A DNA stretch of 64,000 nucleotides. Origin: Bog-532 sp963830385. Lineage in GTDB: Bacteria; Actinomycetota; Actinomycetes; Streptosporangiales; Streptosporangiaceae. The notes under the pieces were generated by a model, which saw nothing but the letters and a program-made list of their open reading frames with translations, was not told the DNA's origin and made no database searches. The stretch lies in assembly GCA_963830385.1 (NCBI GenBank), contig CAWHMD010000004.1:1-64000 (forward strand), in the 5' to 3' direction. The position numbers were made by a program, and so were the translations under genes. Position 1 is the first letter of the stretch. Each line of letters starts with the position of its first letter. This document shows positions 26,878-35,311 of this stretch, piece after piece.

Positions 26878-27831
26878 TCAGTGGCCCCGGTCGGCGGCCA
26901 GCTTGAGGAGGGTCAGGCAGGCGGGACCGAAGGCGTACCCAGCGGCGTCGAGGGCCATGGGCAGGGTGCTGGTCTCGGTCATGCCCGGAGAGACGTTGAC
27001 CTCGAGGAAGTAGACCTCGCCGACGTCGCTGACGATCATGTCCGTGCGGGAGACGTCCCGCAGTCCCAGCGCCGAGTGGGCGCGCATGGCGGCCTTGGCG
27101 GCGGCGTCGGCCGCGGCGTCGGGAAGCCGGGCCGGAGCGTAGAACTCGGTCTGGCCTGCGGTGTAACGGGCGGTGTAGTCGTACTGGCCGGCACCCGGCA
27201 CGATCTCGACCGCGGGCAGCGGGCGGGGGCCGTCGCCCAGGTCGACGACGCTGACCGCGATCTCGGTGCCCTCGATGAAGCGCTCCACCAGGGCCGTGTC
27301 GCCGTAGGCGAAGCAGCTGACGATGGCGGTGGGCAGTTCGGCGGCGGTGCGGACCGGGCTGGCCCCCAGGGACGAGCCGCCGCGGGCGGGCTTGACGAAC
27401 AGCGGCAGGCCGAGCCGGGTGAGGATGCGCTCGATCACCGCGTTGGCCCCGAGGTCGTGGAAGATCTCCCGGGGCAGCGTGACCGAGTCCGGGGTGGCGA
27501 TCCCGGAGGACGCGACCAGCGCCTTGGCCGTGGGCTTGTCGAACGCCGCCCGGCAGGCACTGGCGACCGACCCGACGTAGGGCACCCCGACGAGGTCGAG
27601 GATCTCCCGGATGGCGCCGTCTTCGCCGTAGGCACCGTGGATGACCGGGAACACCGCCGTGGGCGGGTCGGCCAGCAGGGCCGGGATCAGGGCCGCGTCG
27701 GCGTCCACGATCCGGGCGTCGACCCCGGCTTCTTCCAGCGCGTCGCGGACCTGCCGGCCCGAGCGCAGCGAGACGTCCCGCTCGGCGGAAAGGCCACCAG
27801 CGAGCACTACTACATGGTCGAGTTCTGTCAC
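26878..27831 (-). CDS. ddl: D-alanine–D-alanine ligase family protein
   Basis: 317 residues from GTG 27831 (VTELDHVVVLAGGLSAERDV); the frame is open to ATG 27876 inside the preceding gene. The ATP-grasp motifs are FPVIHGAYGEDGAIREILD, LFVKPARGGSSLGA and FLEVNVSPGMTETS. The enzyme joins two D-alanines for peptidoglycan or, for paralogues, another D-amino acid dipeptide. Context beside threonine aldolase and an aminotransferase rather than the mur cluster suggests it may be a second, specialised copy. The Shine-Dalgarno is weak; translation could be coupled to the aminotransferase. Confidence 0.9.
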   Translation of the reverse strand: MTELDHVVVLAGGLSAERDVSLRSGRQVRDALEEAGVDARIVDADAALIPALLADPPTAVFPVIHGAYGEDGAIREILDLVGVPYVGSVASACRAAFDKPTAKALVASSGIATPDSVTLPREIFHDLGANAVIERILTRLGLPLFVKPARGGSSLGASPVRTAAELPTAIVSCFAYGDTALVERFIEGTEIAVSVVDLGDGPRPLPAVEIVPGAGQYDYTARYTAGQTEFYAPARLPDAAADAAAKAAMRAHSALGLRDVSRTDMIVSDVGEVYFLEVNVSPGMTETSTLPMALDAAGYAFGPACLTLLKLAADRGH

Positions 27832-27844
27832 GTCATGCCGCCGT

Positions 27845-29167
27845 TTACAGGTCGCCGGGTCCGGGGGTTTCCGCACCCGACCGGTGGGGCGGGGGCATTG
27901 CGCCGAACGTGGCGCACAGGTCGATTTCCGCGTCGATCACCGAGGCCAGCCGCCGCACGCCCTCCCGGATCCGGTCCGGTTCGGGGAAGCAGTACGACAG
28001 CCGCAGGTGGTCGGTGCCGCCGCCGTCGGCGTAGAACCCGGTCCCGGGCACGTACGCGACGCGCGAGGACACCGCCCGCGGCAGCATCGCCTTGGAGTTG
28101 ATGCCCTCGGGAAGCTTCAGCCAGACGTAGAAGCCGCCGGCCGGATTGGTCCAGTGGCAGCTGTCCGGCATCTGGGCCGTGAGCGCCTCCAGCGTCGCGT
28201 CCCGGCGCTGGCGGTACAGTTCGCGGAAGTTCTTGATCTGCTCCTGCCACGGCTGGGTGTTGAAGTACTCGCGCACGGCCAGCTGGGCGAAGCTGGAGTG
28301 GCAGAGCACGGCCGACTCGGCCGCCAGCACCAGCTTGTCGCGGATCGCAGGCGGGGCCGCCGCCCACCCAACCCGGACGCCGGAGGCGAACGTCTTGGAG
28401 AACGTGCCCAGGTACACGACGCCTTCGGCGTCGTCGGCCCGCAGGGCGCGCAGCGGGTCGCCTTCGAAGCCGAGCAGGCCGTACGGGTTGTCCTCGATGA
28501 CCAGCAGCCCGGCCGACTTGCAGATCTCCAGGATCCGGGGGCGCCGCTCGGCCGACAGCGTCACGCCGGCCGGATTCTGGTGGTTCGGCACCGTGTAGAG
28601 GAACTTGATCCGTTTCCCGGCCGCCGACAGCTGGGTGATGGCCTGCTCCAGCGCCTCCGGGATGAGCCCGTTGTCGTCCATGGCCACGTGCACCACGTCG
28701 GCCTGGTAGGCGGCGAACGAGCCGAGCGCGCCCACGTAGGACGGGGCCTCGGCCAGGATGACGTCGCCCGGGTCGATGAAGATCCGGGTGATCAGGTCGA
28801 GGGCCTGCTGGGAGCCCACCGTCACCACCACGTCGTCGGGGTGCGCGCGGATGCCCTCCAGCGACATGACCTCGCAGATGTTCTCCCGCAGCCCCGCGTC
28901 GCCCTGGGCGGTGCAGTACTGCAGGGCGGTCGCGCCGTGGTCGGTGACCAGGCGGCCCACCATCTCACCGACGGCGTCGAGCGGCAGGGCGGAGACGTAG
29001 GGCGAGCCGCCGGCCAGGGAGACGATCTCCGGGCGGGCGGTCACGGCGAACAGAGCGCGAATCTCCGAGGCGACCATGCCGCGAGCTCGCTCGGCGTACT
29101 GGTCGAAATACGGATCAATCCGGGATCCCTGCACCCGGGAATTCGCCTGCCGTGCGCCTTCGCTCAT
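27845..29167 (-). CDS. PLP-dependent class I/II aminotransferase
   Basis: 440 residues from ATG 29167, with GGGAGACGAGG upstream; a TTG 15 bases further up is in frame. Fold-type I features: VSLAGGSPYVSALPLDAV, TVGSQQALDLITRIF, PNHQNPAGVTLSAERR, VIEDNPYGLLGFEG, and the PLP lysine in TFSKTFASGVRVGWAA. It resembles the LysN/2-aminoadipate and MocR-like branch of aminotransferases but lacks the GntR HTH domain. The amino donor and acceptor are unknown. It precedes ddl by 13 bp on the same strand. Confidence 0.92.
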   Translation of the reverse strand: MSEGARQANSRVQGSRIDPYFDQYAERARGMVASEIRALFAVTARPEIVSLAGGSPYVSALPLDAVGEMVGRLVTDHGATALQYCTAQGDAGLRENICEVMSLEGIRAHPDDVVVTVGSQQALDLITRIFIDPGDVILAEAPSYVGALGSFAAYQADVVHVAMDDNGLIPEALEQAITQLSAAGKRIKFLYTVPNHQNPAGVTLSAERRPRILEICKSAGLLVIEDNPYGLLGFEGDPLRALRADDAEGVVYLGTFSKTFASGVRVGWAAAPPAIRDKLVLAAESAVLCHSSFAQLAVREYFNTQPWQEQIKNFRELYRQRRDATLEALTAQMPDSCHWTNPAGGFYVWLKLPEGINSKAMLPRAVSSRVAYVPGTGFYADGGGTDHLRLSYCFPEPDRIREGVRRLASVIDAEIDLCATFGAMPPPHRSGAETPGPGDL

Positions 29168-29289
29168 GGCCTCGTCTCCCAACGATCGGTATCATGCCAG
29201 CATAGGGCCGGGAGCACAGTGCCGCCCCGTGAAGCTCGCGTCTTGACGCGCACATGCCCAAAATGGGCATGCCAGACCCTGGGGGCCAA

Positions 29290-29919
29290 GTGTCGCGCCG
29301 ACTCGTCAATATCACCCTGGATAACCTGGACGATCTGCCGCCCAGATGCCGGGCTTGCGTTTTCTGGGAGCTGGAGCCGATCGGCGGAGCACGAGCCGCC
29401 GAAGCGGGGGAGCCAGGCCTGGAGAAGGAGTCCTGGGTTTCATCGGTGCTGCTCGAATGGGGTAGCTGCGGGAAAATCGCTTACGTGGACGGAGCCCCGG
29501 CCGGTTACGCGCTCTACGCGCCGCCGCCGTACGTGCCGCGTTCGGTGGCCTTTCCCACCAGCCCGGTCAGCGGCGACGCGGTATTGCTGATGACCGCGCA
29601 TGTGCTCACCGAATTCGCAGGCGGTGGCCTTGGCCGCATGCTTGTGCAAAATATGGCAAAAGACCTCACCCGCCGCGGGGTAAAGGCGATCGAGGCGTTC
29701 GGTGTGCACAATTGGGAGCCGAATGCGTGCGTGCTTCCGGCCGACTATCTGCTGGCGGTGGGCTTCAAGACCGTACGCCCGCACCACCGCTACCCACGGC
29801 TGCGCCTGGAGCTCAAGACCGCCATGTCCTGGCGCGAGGACGTCGAGGTCGCCCTCGAGCGCCTGCTGGGCTCCATGACCCCCGCCAGGACCCCCGAACG
29901 GGCGCTCCGCCCGGCCTGA
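29290..29919 (+). CDS. GNAT-family N-acetyltransferase
   Basis: 209 residues from GTG 29290 (VSRRLVNITLDNLDDLPPRC); an upstream ATG at 29254 is in frame but has a poor ribosome site. The acetyl-CoA binding loop is EFAGGGLGRMLVQNMAKDL; other strands are YVDGAPAGYALYAPP and FKTVRPHHRYPRLRLEL. It holds three cysteines near the N-terminus (CRACVFW). The gene family is conserved next to parB/trx blocks in actinobacteria, with unknown substrate. It reads away from the aminotransferase gene, with a shared 122-bp gap. Confidence 0.88.
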   Translation: MSRRLVNITLDNLDDLPPRCRACVFWELEPIGGARAAEAGEPGLEKESWVSSVLLEWGSCGKIAYVDGAPAGYALYAPPPYVPRSVAFPTSPVSGDAVLLMTAHVLTEFAGGGLGRMLVQNMAKDLTRRGVKAIEAFGVHNWEPNACVLPADYLLAVGFKTVRPHHRYPRLRLELKTAMSWREDVEVALERLLGSMTPARTPERALRPA

Positions 29920-29931
29920 GCCGGTGATCGT

Positions 29932-30084
29932 GTGACTGAGAGCAGGGCAGGCGCGCTGGCCCGTCTCGACGGCTTCGTCGGTGACTTCTCACCGCTGGAG
30001 TTCGCTCAGCGCTTCGCCGGCACCTTCAGCCCCGACGGCCCCTGGGAACAAGACTTCACTTTCACCTACCACCGCTCCCCCTGA
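29932..30084 (+). pseudogene. short remnant resembling a DUF1579-like protein
   Basis: A 50-codon frame from GTG 29932: LARLDGFVGDFSPLEFAQRF then AGTFSPDGPWEQDFTFTYHR. The first part looks like the start and the second like the end of ~150-residue lipocalin-like (DUF1579-type) proteins, as if the middle were deleted. It begins 12 bp after the GNAT gene. It could be a genuine small protein; the match is from memory. Confidence 0.4.
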
Positions 30085-30420
30085 CCCAACCGCGCCGTGT
30101 GACGCATGATCCCGCTGGGACCGATGAGGGTGGTGAGGCTGCACGGGCCGGTAAGGGATCGCGGGGCCTCTGGGGCCGACGGGTCCGCTGGGGCCGGCGG
30201 GCCTAGGCTCTGAGGCGGTGAGACCCGGCGGGCCGACGGGGCCATGAGGCGCTTTAAACGCGACGAGGCACACGGTCTGAGCCCGCACTTTGGCAGCCAC
30301 GCGGGGAGGGAAGGGCCGCCCAAGGCCGCCAAGCAAGCCCGGCGCTGGCCAGCGGCAGGAGGGCCTTGAGACAACACAAAGGGGGGCGCTGGGTGGCCCG
30401 GAGGCGGCGCCTCGGGGGGT
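30085..30420 (+). other. intergenic region, no gene recognised
   Basis: About 340 bp of G-rich sequence between the remnant and the trxA terminator hairpins. Both strands are open for 100–150 codons but the translations are Pro/Gly/Arg-rich and unlike any family. No RNA gene is seen. Confidence 0.4.
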
Positions 30421-30439
30421 CTGGGGGGTGTCCCCCCAG
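30421..30439. other. G-rich hairpin near the trxA end
   Basis: CTGGGGGG (30421–30428), loop TGT, CCCCCCAG (30432–30439): a perfect 8-bp stem. It lies beyond the likely trxA terminator and may add to it or act on the other strand. Confidence 0.4.
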
Positions 30440-30457
30440 TGCCACACCTCAAGACTC

Positions 30458-30484
30458 GATCCGGGCGTTGATAACGCCCGGATC
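30458..30484 (-). terminator. terminator of the trxBA operon
   Basis: GATCCGGGCGTT (30458–30469) and AACGCCCGGATC (30473–30484) make a perfect 12-bp stem with a GAT loop, 42 bp after the trxA stop on the reverse strand. This is a strong intrinsic terminator structure without a U-tract. Confidence 0.8.
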
Positions 30485-30526
30485 AGGCGCCGCCGGAGCG
30501 GTCCCCCGCCCCCTTCGCCGTAAGAC

Positions 30527-30850
30527 TCAGAGGAACTCGGAAAGCTCCTTGAGCATCGCCGACTTGGGCTTGGCGCCGACGATCTGTTTGACGACCTGTC
30601 CGCCAGAGAACACGTTCATGGTCGGGATCGCCATGATGCCGTACTTCTGGGCCACGGTCGGGTTCTCGTCGATGTTGAGCTTCACGACCTGGATCTTGTC
30701 AGCATTCTCGCTGGCGATCTCTTCCAGGACCGGAGCCACCATGCGGCACGGGCCACACCACTCGGCCCAATAGTCAACGACTACCGGCTTGTCGCTCTTC
30801 AGGACTTCCTGATCGAAAGTCGCGTCGGTGACCACCTTGGTCGCGCCCAC
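30527..30850 (-). CDS. trxA: thioredoxin
   Basis: 107 residues. The active site WCGPC is at residues 31–35, with the cis-proline region AIPTMNVFSGG. Thioredoxin reduces protein disulfides in the cytoplasm using electrons from TrxB. It follows trxB by 42 bp on the same strand and ends before a strong hairpin, so trxBA is one operon under the sigma-R-type promoter upstream of trxB. Confidence 0.98.
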   Translation of the reverse strand: MGATKVVTDATFDQEVLKSDKPVVVDYWAEWCGPCRMVAPVLEEIASENADKIQVVKLNIDENPTVAQKYGIMAIPTMNVFSGGQVVKQIVGAKPKSAMLKELSEFL

Positions 30851-30892
30851 TTACGTTCACTTCCCTCGTTGTCGATCGATGAGTTTTGAAAA

Positions 30893-31825
30893 TCAGTCTT
30901 CCTGGCTGGCCAGCCAGCGTTCGGCGTCGATGGCGGCCTGGCACCCGGAGCCGGCGGCCGTGACCGCCTGCCGGTAGATGTGGTCGACCACGTCACCGCA
31001 GGCGAACACACCGTCGATCTTGGTCCGGGTGGTGGGGTGCTGGACCTGCAGGTAGCCCTCGGCGTCCACGTCGAGCTGCCCGGTGAACAGTTCATTGCGT
31101 GGGTCGTGCCCGATGGCGATGAACATGCCGCTGACCGGCAGCACGGTCTCCTCGCCGGTCTTGACGTTGCGGACCTTGAGGCCGGTGAGCTTGGTGTCCC
31201 CGACAGCCTCGACCGGCTCGCTGTCCCACTGGAACTTGATCTTGGGGTTGTCGAACGCCCGGTCCTGCATGATCTTGGACGCCCGCAGCGTGTCCCGCCG
31301 GTGGACGACCGTGACCGACTTGGCGAACCGGGTGAGGAAGGTCGCTTCCTCCATGGCCGAGTCGCCGCCGCCGACGACCGCGATGTCCTGCTCGCGGAAG
31401 AAAAACCCGTCACAGGTCGCGCACCAGGACACTCCGTGCCCGGACAGCTCCTTCTCACCGGGGATGGTCAGCTCGCGATAGCGTGAGCCGGTGGCCACGA
31501 TGATGGTCTTGGCCAGGTAGGTCTCGTCGGTGGTGCGGACGACCTTGGGGTTGGCGGCCAGGTCAACGGACACCACGTCGTCGGTGACGAGCTCCGCGCC
31601 GAACCGCTCCGCCTGCTTCCGCAGCGACTCCATCAGCTCGGGGCCGAGCACTCCGTCGGGGAAGCCAGGGAAGTTTTCCACGTCGGTGGTCTGCATCAGC
31701 GCGCCGCCGGCGGTCACCGAGCCTTCGAACAGGAGCGGTTCGAGCCGGGCGCGCGCCGCGTAGACCGCGGCGGTGTATCCGGCGGGGCCGGATCCGATGA
31801 TGATCACATTGCGCACGGCGGTCAT
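30893..31825 (-). CDS. trxB: thioredoxin reductase
   Basis: 310 residues. The FAD-binding N-terminus is IIGSGPAGYTAAVYAARARL, the redox site SWCATCDGFFF contains CxxC, the NADPH motif is VVGGGDSAMEEATFLTRFA, and FACGDVVDHIYRQAVTAAGS is the C-terminal FAD site. It passes electrons from NADPH to thioredoxin. ATG 31825 is preceded by GGAAGGG. A sigma-R-type promoter lies 33–60 bp upstream. The sigM/anti-sigma pair is immediately upstream. Confidence 0.98.
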   Translation of the reverse strand: MTAVRNVIIIGSGPAGYTAAVYAARARLEPLLFEGSVTAGGALMQTTDVENFPGFPDGVLGPELMESLRKQAERFGAELVTDDVVSVDLAANPKVVRTTDETYLAKTIIVATGSRYRELTIPGEKELSGHGVSWCATCDGFFFREQDIAVVGGGDSAMEEATFLTRFAKSVTVVHRRDTLRASKIMQDRAFDNPKIKFQWDSEPVEAVGDTKLTGLKVRNVKTGEETVLPVSGMFIAIGHDPRNELFTGQLDVDAEGYLQVQHPTTRTKIDGVFACGDVVDHIYRQAVTAAGSGCQAAIDAERWLASQED

Positions 31826-31857
31826 TCTCGCTGCCCTTCCTTGACTGGCACGGGATT

Positions 31858-31885
31858 CAACCGATCCTAGGGTGCTTTGATTCCC
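31858..31885 (-). promoter_or_regulatory. sigma-R-type promoter of trxBA
   Basis: On the reverse strand GGGAAT (31885–31880), then exactly 18 bases, then GTTG (31861–31858). This matches the disulfide-stress sigma-R/SigH consensus GGAAT-N18-GTT. It is placed 33 bp upstream of the trxB ATG, giving a leader of about 25 nt. Confidence 0.85.
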
Positions 31886-31911
31886 GCAGGCAGCTGGGAC
31901 AGGCAGGCTGG

Positions 31912-32820
31912 TCAGCCGCCCGCTGTGGGCAGCGTCACATGCGCCAGAATGTCGGTGTTGTCGGCCGAACAGGACGGCCCCACCACCCAGGCCTGGCTGA
32001 CCTGGTTGCCGATGTGAGCCAGCGCGATGATCGTAGCCGGGTGGCCGTTGTAACGGGCCGAATCCACCAGCGCGGGCTCGATGTCGCCGGTCACGTCCAT
32101 GACGCAGCCGTACTGCTGGGCGCTCGGGGCGTGCCGGGCCTTGGCCCCTGACGACTGCTCGGGGCCGTTGGCGGCCCGCTGGCTCAGCTCGGCCTTGATC
32201 TGCGAGCTGAGGCTCGCGGTCTGGTAGTCGACCCCGCTGTCGGTCACGTGGAACGACAGGATGCTCGTCCCGTTCGATCCGCCCGCCAGGGGCTCGCCGA
32301 TGAACGGGAGCGCTCCCGGGACGCTGGCCTTCGGTGAGCGCAGCGCGGGTCCGGCCTGGCTGTGCCCGGATGGTGCCGGGCCGCCCCCGGTGAGCTCGAC
32401 GGCCGCGTAGGCGCCGCCGGCCACCACGCAGAAGGCAGCCGCGGCGGCGAACGCGCGGGCCGCCACCGGACTGGCCACGCCGGTCCGGCGGCCCCGGGGC
32501 GCGCTCCGGAAGCCCAGCACCCGGCCGGCCGCAGCCGCCGGCGCCGAATGCCCGGATGGCCGCTCGGCCGTCCGCACGGACCGCTCGGCCGCTTCCTGCG
32601 CCAGGACGGCGTTCAGCCGCCTGGTCACCGACTCAGGCATGGCCGGGGACGGAGCCGAGGCCAGCAACGCGGCGATCTCGGTCAGCCCCGCGCTCAGCCG
32701 GGCACAGTGCTGGCAGCCGGCCAGGTGCGCGTGGATCCGGGTGGCGCGCTTACCGCTGATCAGTCCGGCGTTGAGCTCAGCCAGAATGTCCGCGTCCACA
32801 TGCGCCGAATGACGCCTCAT
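31912..32820 (-). CDS. zinc-binding anti-sigma factor (ZAS family) for SigM
   Basis: 302 residues. The N-terminal zinc-finger motif HLAGCQHC fits H-x3-C-x2-C, with an additional upstream His (RIHAH). A membrane helix follows at about residues 123–143 (AFAAAAAFCVVAGGAYAAVE), and the C-terminal ~155 residues are outside. ZAS proteins hold an ECF sigma factor inactive and release it on oxidative or envelope stress. The ATG overlaps the sigM stop by 4 bp, fixing the partner. The sensor role of the external domain is unknown. Confidence 0.88.
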   Translation of the reverse strand: MRRHSAHVDADILAELNAGLISGKRATRIHAHLAGCQHCARLSAGLTEIAALLASAPSPAMPESVTRRLNAVLAQEAAERSVRTAERPSGHSAPAAAAGRVLGFRSAPRGRRTGVASPVAARAFAAAAAFCVVAGGAYAAVELTGGGPAPSGHSQAGPALRSPKASVPGALPFIGEPLAGGSNGTSILSFHVTDSGVDYQTASLSSQIKAELSQRAANGPEQSSGAKARHAPSAQQYGCVMDVTGDIEPALVDSARYNGHPATIIALAHIGNQVSQAWVVGPSCSADNTDILAHVTLPTAGG

Positions 32821-33476
32821 CCATCTCCTCCCTGCCCAGGTGAGACGCTGCCGGTGGCAGTACGGTTCCGTGAATTTCCGTCTTCTCCGTCGCGCCCGCG
32901 TCCGCGCAAGTGCTCCAGGTGCGGCAGCAGCCGGGCTCGGCCCCGCGCGCAGCGGCTCTTGACGGTCCCGACCGAGATCTCCAGGACGGCGGCGGCGTCG
33001 GCCACCGGGTACCCGAGCATGTCGACCAGCACCAGGGCGGCCCGCTGCTCGGCCGGGATGAGCCGGAGTGCGGCCTCCACGTCCAGGGTGGTGTCCCGCA
33101 GGCTGGCCGGGTCGGTGGTCGCGGGTGCGGTGCCCTGGCTGGCCAGCAGGTCGAGGGTGCCCTCGTCCCCGACCGCGCTGGCCGAATGGGCCGCCTTACG
33201 GCGCAGCCGGTCCAGCGAGGCGTTGACCACGATGCGGTGCAGCCAGGTGGTCACGGCCGCGTCGCCCCGGAAGTCGCCGGCCCGGCGGAACGCCGAGATC
33301 ATCGCCTCCTGCAGCGCGTCGGCCGCCTCCTCAGGGTCACACAGCGTCCGCAGCGCGACCGCCCACAACCGGTCCCGGTGCCGCAGGAACAGCAACCCGA
33401 AGGCGTCCGGGTCGCCGCCGAGGTGACGCTCGAGCAGCTGAGCGTCAGAAAGGCCAGGAAGGCTACTGTCGGTCAC
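32817..33476 (-). CDS. sigM: ECF RNA polymerase sigma factor (SigM-like)
   Basis: 219 residues, GTG start. Region 2 is LRTLCDPEEAADALQEAMIS with AFRRAGDFRGDAAVTTWLHR and IVVNASLDRLRRK; region 4 is LRLIPAEQRAALVLVDMLGY with VADAAAVLEISVGTVKSRCA. The tail after ~190 is low-complexity. It belongs with a ZAS anti-sigma gene that it overlaps. The arrangement sigM–anti-sigma–trxB–trxA is the streptomycete one. Confidence 0.93.
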   Translation of the reverse strand: MTDSSLPGLSDAQLLERHLGGDPDAFGLLFLRHRDRLWAVALRTLCDPEEAADALQEAMISAFRRAGDFRGDAAVTTWLHRIVVNASLDRLRRKAAHSASAVGDEGTLDLLASQGTAPATTDPASLRDTTLDVEAALRLIPAEQRAALVLVDMLGYPVADAAAVLEISVGTVKSRCARGRARLLPHLEHLRGRGRDGEDGNSRNRTATGSVSPGQGGDG

Positions 33477-33493
33477 GGCCGTGCCAGTGGCCT

Positions 33494-35053
33494 TCAGCTG
33501 GTCCCGCGCACGACCACGTTGTAGACCTGGGCCTCATATTCGTTCGAGTTTCCCTGCAGAGGGGGCAGGCTGGTGAACCAGAGCAGCAGGTAGCGGCCCT
33601 TGGCCGAGCTGCTCACGGTGAACTTGGTGGATCCCGACGCCTTGCTGGAGCTGGCGACCGTGGAGAAGCCGCTCTCCGAGGCCGCGCTGTCCGAATTGCC
33701 GATGTCGACGTTCACCGCGGTACAGCAGGAGCTGCTGAACTGCACCTGGACCTGACTGAGCTTGGCCTGGGTGCCCATGTCGATGAGCAGACCGGTGCCC
33801 TTCTTGAGACCGCCGAAGACCGGGTTGCCGATGTAGAACTGTGAGTGCCAGTCGGTGGTGGCGCTGCCGTCGATCGCCGCCGCGGCTTCGCCTTCGTTGT
33901 CGACGGCGGTCGCGCTCACCGGCTTCAGCACCTCACTGGATGCGGTGGACGGGCTGGCCGACTTGGTGGCGGTGCTGCCGCCGCTGGCCTTGGTGTTGCT
34001 GCCGCCCGAGCTGGAATGACTGAACGACCAGGCCACCGCGCCCACGGCGACCAGGATGACGACCACCACCGCGGCGATCAGGGCCTTGGCCCCGCCACCG
34101 GACCGGGAACGGCCACGGCTCGGCCGGCCGCCGTGACCGCCACGCGAGCCGGTCGACCCGGGGACGCTCCACGGCGGCGCGTCGGTCGCCTGGCTGCTGT
34201 AGCGGGCGGTCTGGTCGGGGGCATTACGCCAGCTGGTCTGCTCGACCTCGTCGAACGGCACCGGGGTAGGCACCGCGGGCGCCGCGACCTCGGCCAACGC
34301 GTCGGCGAACTCGAGCGGGCTGGTGATCGTCTGGCCGTTGCGGGCCGTCCGGCCGAACATGGCCTGCGAGATGATCGAGTCGACGCTGGCGGGCACGCCG
34401 GCGGACACCTGCCGCGGGGTGCAGACCGAACCGTCGATCATGGGGGCGGGCGGCAGCCCGGTGTCCTGCGGGCCCGGCCAGTAACCGGTCACCGCCGCGT
34501 ACATCAGCCAGGCCAGGTGCCGGGTGTCCACGACTGCGGGGTCTTCGCCGCCGTCCTCGTTGGTACCGGCGCCCGCTATGGCCGCGTCCATGCCCAGACC
34601 GGTTATCTTCGCCCCGCCACCGGACGTCCACCGCAGCGAGCCGGGGACCAGCCGCAGGTGCGCCAGGCCGGCCGCGTGCGCCACCGAGATCGCCTGCGCC
34701 GCCTCGGCCACCAGGGCAGCCGCCCAGGCCGGGTCGAGCGGGCCGTCGCTGAGCATGTCGGCCAGCGACTCGCCGGCCACCCACTCCATGACGATGTAGG
34801 CGCTGTCGCCCGAGTCGTCGACGTCGAACACCTGTGACAGACGTGCGTCATTAAGGCGGCTGGCGGCGCGGGCCGCGGTGACCGCCTCCCGGACCCGGGG
34901 GAAGTTCTCCGCGAACATCAGGACGGTGACGGCGCGCGCCAGGATCTCGTCGATGGCTTTCCACAGCGCCCAGCCACCGCCCGCGTCGACCTGATCCTCG
35001 AGGCGGTAGCGGCCTGCCAGCCTGGTTCCCGGTTCAGAGGTGTACGTGCTCAT
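33494..35053 (-). CDS. membrane pseudokinase with extracellular discoidin-like domain
   Basis: 519 residues. The N-terminus begins like a Ser/Thr kinase (GTRLAGRYRLEDQVDAGGGW, YIVMEWVAGESLADML), but the catalytic loop reads LAHLRLVPGSLRWTSG and the DFG region KITGLGMDAA, so key HRD and DFG residues are missing. A transmembrane helix at about 325–345 (ALIAAVVVVILVAVGAVAWS) precedes a C-terminal beta-sandwich (ATAVDNEGEAAAAIDGSATT, DWHSQFYIGNPVFG) like discoidin domains. It lies next to murJ; in mycobacteria a pseudokinase domain is fused to MviN and binds FhaA, so a role in controlling wall precursor flipping is likely by analogy. Confidence 0.85.
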   Translation of the reverse strand: MSTYTSEPGTRLAGRYRLEDQVDAGGGWALWKAIDEILARAVTVLMFAENFPRVREAVTAARAASRLNDARLSQVFDVDDSGDSAYIVMEWVAGESLADMLSDGPLDPAWAAALVAEAAQAISVAHAAGLAHLRLVPGSLRWTSGGGAKITGLGMDAAIAGAGTNEDGGEDPAVVDTRHLAWLMYAAVTGYWPGPQDTGLPPAPMIDGSVCTPRQVSAGVPASVDSIISQAMFGRTARNGQTITSPLEFADALAEVAAPAVPTPVPFDEVEQTSWRNAPDQTARYSSQATDAPPWSVPGSTGSRGGHGGRPSRGRSRSGGGAKALIAAVVVVILVAVGAVAWSFSHSSSGGSNTKASGGSTATKSASPSTASSEVLKPVSATAVDNEGEAAAAIDGSATTDWHSQFYIGNPVFGGLKKGTGLLIDMGTQAKLSQVQVQFSSSCCTAVNVDIGNSDSAASESGFSTVASSSKASGSTKFTVSSSAKGRYLLLWFTSLPPLQGNSNEYEAQVYNVVVRGTS

Positions 35054-35311
35054 GCATCACCCGTCAAGAGCGGGACTGGCTCTCGACCCTCCTTCCAAGT
35101 CCCCGTTGGATCGGCGGAGTAATCCCCACTGCGCGGTCGGTGTCCCCAATGGTAAGACGCTTTACCTCCCACCGGGACTACGTGTGAGCGGCCCCGTGTA
35201 AACCGTTATACGCGATTGGCGTCAAAGTCTCATATGTATGATCCCACGTCCGCGCCGCACATCCCAGGCCGGTCATGGGCTTGACATGCATTGGACACCT
35301 GGCATACGCCA
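35054..35311 (-). other. intergenic region upstream of the pseudokinase gene
   Basis: 258 bp without a gene. An AT-richer patch near 35210–35245 (TTATACGCGATTGGCGTC, CATATGTATGATCC) is the likely promoter zone for the leftward pseudokinase gene; no exact consensus was identified. Confidence 0.35.

Noticed and set aside
30085..30447. reverse frame MWHWGDTPQTPRG…
   Set aside because: A familiar spurious translation of G-rich intergenic hairpins in actinomycetes; no conserved domain.
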